A stretch of DNA of 9,701 nt. It comes from Clostridia bacterium. GTDB lineage: Bacteria; UBA6262; WVXT01; JAUXBS01. The stretch lies in contig JAUXBS010000027.1 in NCBI GenBank assembly GCA_030619245.1, positions 1-9,701 of the forward strand, given 5' to 3'. This document shows positions 6,171 through 9,701 of this stretch, piece by piece (position 1 is the first letter of the stretch; every line of letters begins with the position of its first letter). The translations under genes were made by a program, and so were the position numbers. Below the pieces are notes generated by a model. That model ran no database searches, was not told the DNA's origin, and saw nothing but the letters and a program-made list of their open reading frames with translations.

Positions 6171-6318
6171 TTAAATATTGAAATTCTTATACAATCAATT
6201 ATACTAAATTAACCAGGTTTTGTCATTCACATTTTTATATTTTCTCCGGAATCTGCTAATGCCAATAAAGGAAGAATAAGGAATACAGGGTAAGGTAATA
6301 ATAAATAGATATGGAGCC

Positions 6319-6338
6319 CCACGGGTTTACACCCGTGG
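6319..6338 (-). other. Perfect 8-bp stem-loop with GUAA tetraloop on the minus strand
   Basis: CCACGGGT (6319-6326) and ACCCGTGG (6331-6338) pair perfectly around a 4-nt loop. Read on the minus strand, the direction of the foldase gene ending at 6411, the loop is GUAA, a GNRA tetraloop, so the RNA hairpin would be very stable. It lies 73-92 nt past the foldase stop and could end or protect that mRNA. No U-run follows on the minus strand; on the plus strand TTTT (6339-6342) follows, but no plus-strand gene needs a terminator here. REP-like elements and IS200/IS605-type ends form similar imperfect or perfect hairpins, so a genome-wide repeat is an alternative. Confidence 0.55.
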
Positions 6339-6410
6339 TTTTCTGGAAATCGGGATAAAAAGTATTTGGGGGTACAATATTTCGGCCTGGCTTGTTACTC
6401 TACAAACAAC

Positions 6411-7451
6411 CTATCTAACAGTTATATTCCCGTATACTTCACTATTTATATTTACTGTTGCTTTTTTTATTAACTCTTCCAAAAACTTCTTATATTTCTC
6501 ATCCACAAGATTTTGCCTGACGACATCCCTGACCAGACTATACGGTTTATACCGGTTTTTTATTCTTTTAACGCACTTAATAAAATAATATCCCTGGCCG
6601 GAATCAAATATTTTACTTATACCACCCTGTTCCAATTCCAGGGCTTTTTCTTTTAACTCATAATTTGCTATTTCGTCAGCTCTTGCGGTTTCTTCAGAAA
6701 ATGTCAGTTCATCCCTGCAGACATTCTTAAATTCATCAGACCCGCCCCCCTTCATTATTCTTGCTTTTACATCTTCAAGAATGGAAAGAGACTTATTCCC
6801 GGGCATTTTCTTTTCGCCTTTATGATCAATTGAGTATACTTGTATTTCAATTAAATCATCATTTTTGTACAAAATTTCTTTTTTGTCTTCATAATACCGC
6901 TTTATTTCATCTTCCGTTACTGCGAGCTCATCTTCCGCAAGTTTTTCCTTGAGTTTAATGACCATAAGCCTTAATAAATGATTAAAATACTGGTCTTCAC
7001 CATACTGGACAGGGCCATAAATAATCTCATTGTTTTCAACAGCTTTTTTTCTTGCAATATTATCCTTTTTAAGTTTTACCAGGAAAGACGAATAACTTAT
7101 ATCACTCACTGTGCCTTTCTGCATGGCAATTACCTGCTGTACCTTCACCCGCACACATTGCTCAAGAGCCAATCTCCTTATCATATCCAGTGGGGTTTCA
7201 TCTCCATGTTTTTTATCCCAGAAATCCCCCCCCTGTTTAACGCCATATTTTTTATAAAAGTAATTAAATACTCCAGCCCTATTCTTATTGATATTACGCT
7301 GAAATTCTTTAACTGATATATGCTCTCCATTCACGCTTGCAACGAAAGAATTGCCAGCTTCTGTTGTTCCGCTTATAACAATAATTATAAGCAGTGCCGG
7401 TATTAATGTTTTTTTAAGCTTTAACATATATAACCATCTATCCAAAATCAC
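6411..7451 (-). CDS. SurA/PrsA-like periplasmic foldase with divergent parvulin domain
   Basis: The 346-residue product starts with a basic n-region and hydrophobic core (residues 10-28), then a possible signal-peptidase site at 'TEA-GN' (32-33). No lipobox cysteine is present, so it is probably a soluble periplasmic protein. 'FVASVNGEHISVKEFQRNI' (36-54) is the usual opening of the SurA_N chaperone region, and 'VTEDEIKRYYEDKKE' (about 178-192) the usual linker into the parvulin domain. The parvulin region (about 200-310) retains 'GGISKIFDSGQGYYFIKCVKR' near its end, but the front motif is poorly conserved, so isomerase activity is doubtful while chaperone function is plausible. The GTG start at 7451 is chosen because AAAGGA lies 5 nt upstream and an in-frame TAA (7461-7463) blocks any longer form; an ATG eight codons later (7427) is the alternative. 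It lies 79 bp after the surface-protein gene, which may be a client. Confidence 0.83.
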   Translation of the reverse strand: MILDRWLYMLKLKKTLIPALLIIIVISGTTEAGNSFVASVNGEHISVKEFQRNINKNRAGVFNYFYKKYGVKQGGDFWDKKHGDETPLDMIRRLALEQCVRVKVQQVIAMQKGTVSDISYSSFLVKLKKDNIARKKAVENNEIIYGPVQYGEDQYFNHLLRLMVIKLKEKLAEDELAVTEDEIKRYYEDKKEILYKNDDLIEIQVYSIDHKGEKKMPGNKSLSILEDVKARIMKGGGSDEFKNVCRDELTFSEETARADEIANYELKEKALELEQGGISKIFDSGQGYYFIKCVKRIKNRYKPYSLVRDVVRQNLVDEKYKKFLEELIKKATVNINSEVYGNITVR

Positions 7452-7456
7452 ACGAG

Positions 7457-7462
7457 TCCTTT
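7457..7462 (-). promoter_or_regulatory. Shine-Dalgarno AAAGGA that decides the GTG start of the foldase gene
   Basis: On the minus strand AAAGGA ends 5 nt before the GTG at 7449-7451, a workable ribosome spacing. The later ATG at 7425-7427 has only a weak AGATGG-like sequence upstream. Confidence 0.55.
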
Positions 7463-7498
7463 AAATTTTGGAATATAAGAAAAAATCCTCCTTCATAT

Positions 7499-7528
7499 AG
7501 TATAATGCACTAATATTCCTGCGTTAAA
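7499..7528 (-). promoter_or_regulatory. Candidate promoter of the foldase gene
   Basis: On the minus strand, TATACT (7499-7504) is a good -10 box, with a weak TTTAAC (7523-7528) 18 bp upstream. It sits in the 79-bp gap directly after the surface-protein stop codon, so the foldase gene could be transcribed separately from its upstream neighbour. The -35 match is only 3 of 6. Confidence 0.35.
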
Positions 7529-7530
7529 AC

Positions 7531-9701
7531 TCATCTAACAATCACAAACTTGCTTGTTTTATGAATAGAGTTCCCTCCTGTATCCGTCGCAGTTACCCTC
7601 CAGAAATACACCCCTGATGCCAGATTATTATTGCCATTATCCAGGCAATTCCAGGCACCGTCTACCGGTATCTCGTTATAGCCTGCAGGCATACTCTCCT
7701 TATCAAAGCTCTTCACCAGCCTGCCGGATACTGTAAAGATATCCACCTTTACTTCCGCCGCATCTGTAAGCTGGAACGTGAACACCACTTCTCCCGTTGT
7801 GGGATTAGGATATGCCGCCATATCAATTATATCTATCGCGCTGTCAGAGCCCATAAGGCAGTATACCGAGAAGTGCTTTACCATAACCTTTACATAACCT
7901 TTATCCTTAAACACTTCCTGGTCTCCCGGGACCCTTCCCCAGTATTCACCTGACTCATCCAATACGTATATCCTGAGAGAATCTTCATTAACTCCTTCTA
8001 TATCCGATTTTGTATAGTATAGCCTTAACTCTATCTCTTTATCTATATCCTCTTCTCCCATCAAAGTCCCTGTAATTCTGTACACATCTATCCCTGTTGC
8101 CGATTCTCTTATATTCTTAAGCACCATTTCTTTTCCGGTTGCTATATCTATTTCATCATCTGCCGGGTTCTCGTTTATTACTATATAACCATCCTCTGTA
8201 AATGTACTGCCCTCAAACACTACCTCAATGTCCCCAACCTTTATAGTGCCCCCTCCCGGAGGGATTTTATTACCAATGGGGTATGTAATCACGAACTCCG
8301 CCTCTGATGCCTCCGAAGCAGTATTGTTCTGGTCATAACCGTATACCCTGTACCAGTAGCTGGTTCCTGCTTTCAGTCCTGTATCTGTATAACTCTCCTG
8401 GGTAACTGTATCCGTATCCGCGGCTATCTCGTAATCGGTTCCGTTCTCAGACCTCTCAACCTTATACCTCTCATGGCTGGCATCACCTGTCCAGGTCAGG
8501 CTTATATCATGTTTATTTACAGTCTCTATAACAAGATTAGTCGGAGCCGGTATCGCTATTATCACATCCACCGAACCTTCCGTAAGTCCCGCTCCGGCTG
8601 CAGTTACAGATGCCGTTCCTGTTGTAGTACCCGACATAAGTTCTATCGTGGCGAGCCCGCCCGCTGCCGCTTTCTCAAGAGTGCCCTGCAGAGTCCCTTC
8701 ACCGTTTAAACTGAACGTTATCATGTTGGCCGCGCTGGTTACCGGGGTATCATCCGCTTCGCATATGGTTGATGTTATAAGCGATGTTGACGAACCATTC
8801 GCAATTATAGACAAAGGCGCCGCGATTGAAAGAAGCTTCACGGGAGCGGGTATTGTGGTTACCTCTACCGTACCATCCGTTAAGCCTGCCGATTGTGTTG
8901 TCACTACCGCCGCGCCCGAACTGGTTGTTGATTTCAATTCCACCGTGGCTATACCTGCTATTGCCGCCTTTTGTGTCGTAGCCAACAACGTCCCGTTACC
9001 GGAAACGCTGAAAGTTACGGCGTTGGCCGCGCTGGTTACCGGGGTATCATCCGCTGCGCATATGGTTGATGTTATAAGCGATGTTTCTATACCATCTGCA
9101 AGTATTGACAATGGCAATGCCGTGTTTATTATTTTTACGGGATCCATTGCTGTAATAAAATTCTGGTTTGAACAATATGTCCCGGATGAATCACTGTCGT
9201 CCCAGGCCATTACCTTCCAGTAATAGGTAGTATCCCAACTAAGCGCCGTACCCGCATATACAGCGCTTGCCGTGGAAGTACTATACTTGCCGCTGTCCCA
9301 CAGGTCTCCTATATCTGAATCAAGACTGGCCTCGGTTGCTGCAATAAGCAGCTTATAGGCGCTCTGCGTGTCACCTCCGTCAGTATCCGAGAACGTCCAG
9401 GAAAATTCCGGCGTAAGCGTAGCGACATTAACCGGGTTGGTACTGCCCTCGCATAACGGCTCTAACGGCGCGTCCGGCGGCGCGTTTACTATCAGAGCAT
9501 ATTCCACTTCCACGTACAGTTGCGTTACCCTCATCTCACTTGCCCAACCGCCTGTTTTAAGGGATTTTATCCCTACCTCAAGGCTGTCTATATCCGCCCA
9601 TGTCCACTCAGCGGCTGTATCGGGGTTCGTTGCCCAGTTGTCAGTGTATTCGTCATAAACTCCTGTCGGCAATGCCAGCGCGCCGTCATATGACGTCCCC
9701 C
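7531..9701 (-). CDS. Large secreted surface protein with Ig/FnIII repeats and FlgD-like C-terminal sorting domain, partial (5' end beyond right edge)
   Basis: The frame is open to the right edge, so the start and any signal peptide lie outside; 722 residues are visible. Numbering from the first full codon: 1-70 is the end of a beta-rich module ('WTWADIDSLEVG', 'TQLYVEVEY'); about 73-185 is an FnIII/Ig-like module with 'TTYYWKVMAWD'; about 189-287 and 288-386 are two tandem Big_1 (invasin-type Ig) domains with a 99-residue period; about 387-474 is an FnIII domain ('ISLTWTGD', 'SYWYRVYGYD'); about 480-610 resembles a ZU5 region ('GGTIKVGDIEVVF'). The last 100 residues are a FlgD-Ig/type-IX-like domain: 'YPNPTTGEVVF', 'VDIFTVSGRLVKSF', 'LASGVYFWRV', ending 'KTSKFVIVR'. 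Such C-terminal domains direct export and attachment of surface proteins in type IX systems. No catalytic domain is visible. The role is probably adhesion or outer-surface structure; a TTG internal start at 9672 is not believable. Confidence 0.85.
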   Translation of the reverse strand, partial: GTSYDGALALPTGVYDEYTDNWATNPDTAAEWTWADIDSLEVGIKSLKTGGWASEMRVTQLYVEVEYALIVNAPPDAPLEPLCEGSTNPVNVATLTPEFSWTFSDTDGGDTQSAYKLLIAATEASLDSDIGDLWDSGKYSTSTASAVYAGTALSWDTTYYWKVMAWDDSDSSGTYCSNQNFITAMDPVKIINTALPLSILADGIETSLITSTICAADDTPVTSAANAVTFSVSGNGTLLATTQKAAIAGIATVELKSTTSSGAAVVTTQSAGLTDGTVEVTTIPAPVKLLSIAAPLSIIANGSSTSLITSTICEADDTPVTSAANMITFSLNGEGTLQGTLEKAAAGGLATIELMSGTTTGTASVTAAGAGLTEGSVDVIIAIPAPTNLVIETVNKHDISLTWTGDASHERYKVERSENGTDYEIAADTDTVTQESYTDTGLKAGTSYWYRVYGYDQNNTASEASEAEFVITYPIGNKIPPGGGTIKVGDIEVVFEGSTFTEDGYIVINENPADDEIDIATGKEMVLKNIRESATGIDVYRITGTLMGEEDIDKEIELRLYYTKSDIEGVNEDSLRIYVLDESGEYWGRVPGDQEVFKDKGYVKVMVKHFSVYCLMGSDSAIDIIDMAAYPNPTTGEVVFTFQLTDAAEVKVDIFTVSGRLVKSFDKESMPAGYNEIPVDGAWNCLDNGNNNLASGVYFWRVTATDTGGNSIHKTSKFVIVR
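8542..8838 (-). repeat. Second Big_1-like repeat unit (99 codons)
   Basis: In translation order this is the second unit. Its core 'STSLITSTICEADDTPVTSA' repeats the first unit almost exactly, followed by the Big_1 pattern 'NMITFSLNGEGTL...GLATIELMSGTTTGTASVTA'. DNA from 8725 to 8788 matches 9022-9085 at 63 of 64 positions. Unit boundaries are set by the 297-bp period and may be shifted a few codons. Confidence 0.75.
8839..9135 (-). repeat. First Big_1-like repeat unit (99 codons)
   Basis: In translation order this unit comes first. It contains 'ETSLITSTICAADDTPVTSA', then 'NAVTFSVSGNGTL...GIATVELKSTTSSGAAVVT', the strand order of an invasin-type Ig fold. It is directly followed by the second unit with no linker. 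Each unit has a single Cys at the same place, which is unusual for an extracellular Ig domain, although a cross-domain link is possible. Confidence 0.75.

Larger units (their letters stand above)
6070..6410. other. 341-bp gene-free region between two minus-strand genes
   Basis: I find no convincing open frame or structural RNA gene here. It contains a candidate minus-strand promoter for the 995-residue gene (6128-6157), two palindromes around it (6100-6119 and 6153-6170), an AT-rich featureless stretch (about 6171-6300), and a strong stem-loop (6319-6338) downstream of the foldase gene. The size and palindrome content suggest that the 995-residue gene has its own regulated transcription unit. 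Confidence 0.5.

Noticed and set aside
6319..6342. The CCACGGGT hairpin as a plain Rho-independent terminator
   Set aside because: The T-run lies on the plus strand, where no gene precedes it; on the minus strand, where a terminator is needed, no U-run follows.
6077..7527. The decamer CCTGCGTTAA present at 7518-7527 and inverted at 6077-6086
   Set aside because: One short shared word with no flanking similarity; expected by chance or from AT-rich composition.
8648..9223. A 191-codon plus-strand open frame opposite the Ig repeats
   Set aside because: It only mirrors the tandem repeat; its internal repetition is inherited from the Big_1 units on the minus strand.
9670..9672. A TTG as the start of the surface protein
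   Set aside because: The frame stays open with protein-like sequence (GTSYDGALA) to the window edge, and the domain there is already in progress.

Overview
The window comes from a bacterium, probably a diderm (Gram-negative-type envelope) from a little-studied lineage. The evidence is a SurA-like periplasmic chaperone, a very large secreted protein with a FlgD/type-IX-like C-terminal domain, and a membrane-embedded spermidine-synthase-like protein ending in TPRs. These fusions and sorting domains are common in uncultured candidate phyla (Omnitrophota, Elusimicrobiota and similar), but nothing here fixes the taxon. No rRNA, tRNA, CRISPR array or intact insertion sequence was found.

Left part (1-2929). 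A Phd/YefM-type antitoxin gene runs off the left edge on the minus strand. Divergent from it is a compact plus-strand operon behind a near-consensus sigma-70 promoter: a small PilZ-domain protein, then queD, queC, queE and queF. The four que genes encode every step from dihydroneopterin triphosphate to preQ1, the free-base precursor of queuosine in tRNA. FolE upstream of them and Tgt/QueA/QueG or QueH downstream of them must be encoded elsewhere. Gene spacing is tight (20 nt, 38 nt, a 4-nt overlap, 1 nt), so the five genes are probably co-transcribed. This makes the PilZ protein, normally a c-di-GMP receptor, a partner in transcription of a tRNA-modification pathway.

Right part (3082-9701). 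All genes are on the minus strand and converge on the que operon. In order of transcription they are: a 5'-truncated surface protein of at least 722 residues (two Big_1-like Ig repeats, an FnIII domain, a ZU5-like region and a FlgD-like C-terminal sorting domain); a SurA/PrsA-like parvulin-type foldase 79 bp downstream; and, after a 341-bp gene-free stretch, a 995-residue MFS-like/spermidine-synthase-like/TPR protein. The foldase could help the surface protein cross the periplasm, but that is inferred from adjacency.

The main points for follow-up are the PilZ-first que operon without room for a preQ1 riboswitch on its main promoter, a Glu in place of the usual Thr/Ser after the QueE iron-sulfur motif, the replaced catalytic Asp pair in the spermidine-synthase-like domain, a stable GUAA-tetraloop hairpin, operator-like palindromes around the promoter of the 995-residue gene, and near-identical DNA inside otherwise diverged Ig repeats. 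I did not find a clearly new defence or mobile system.
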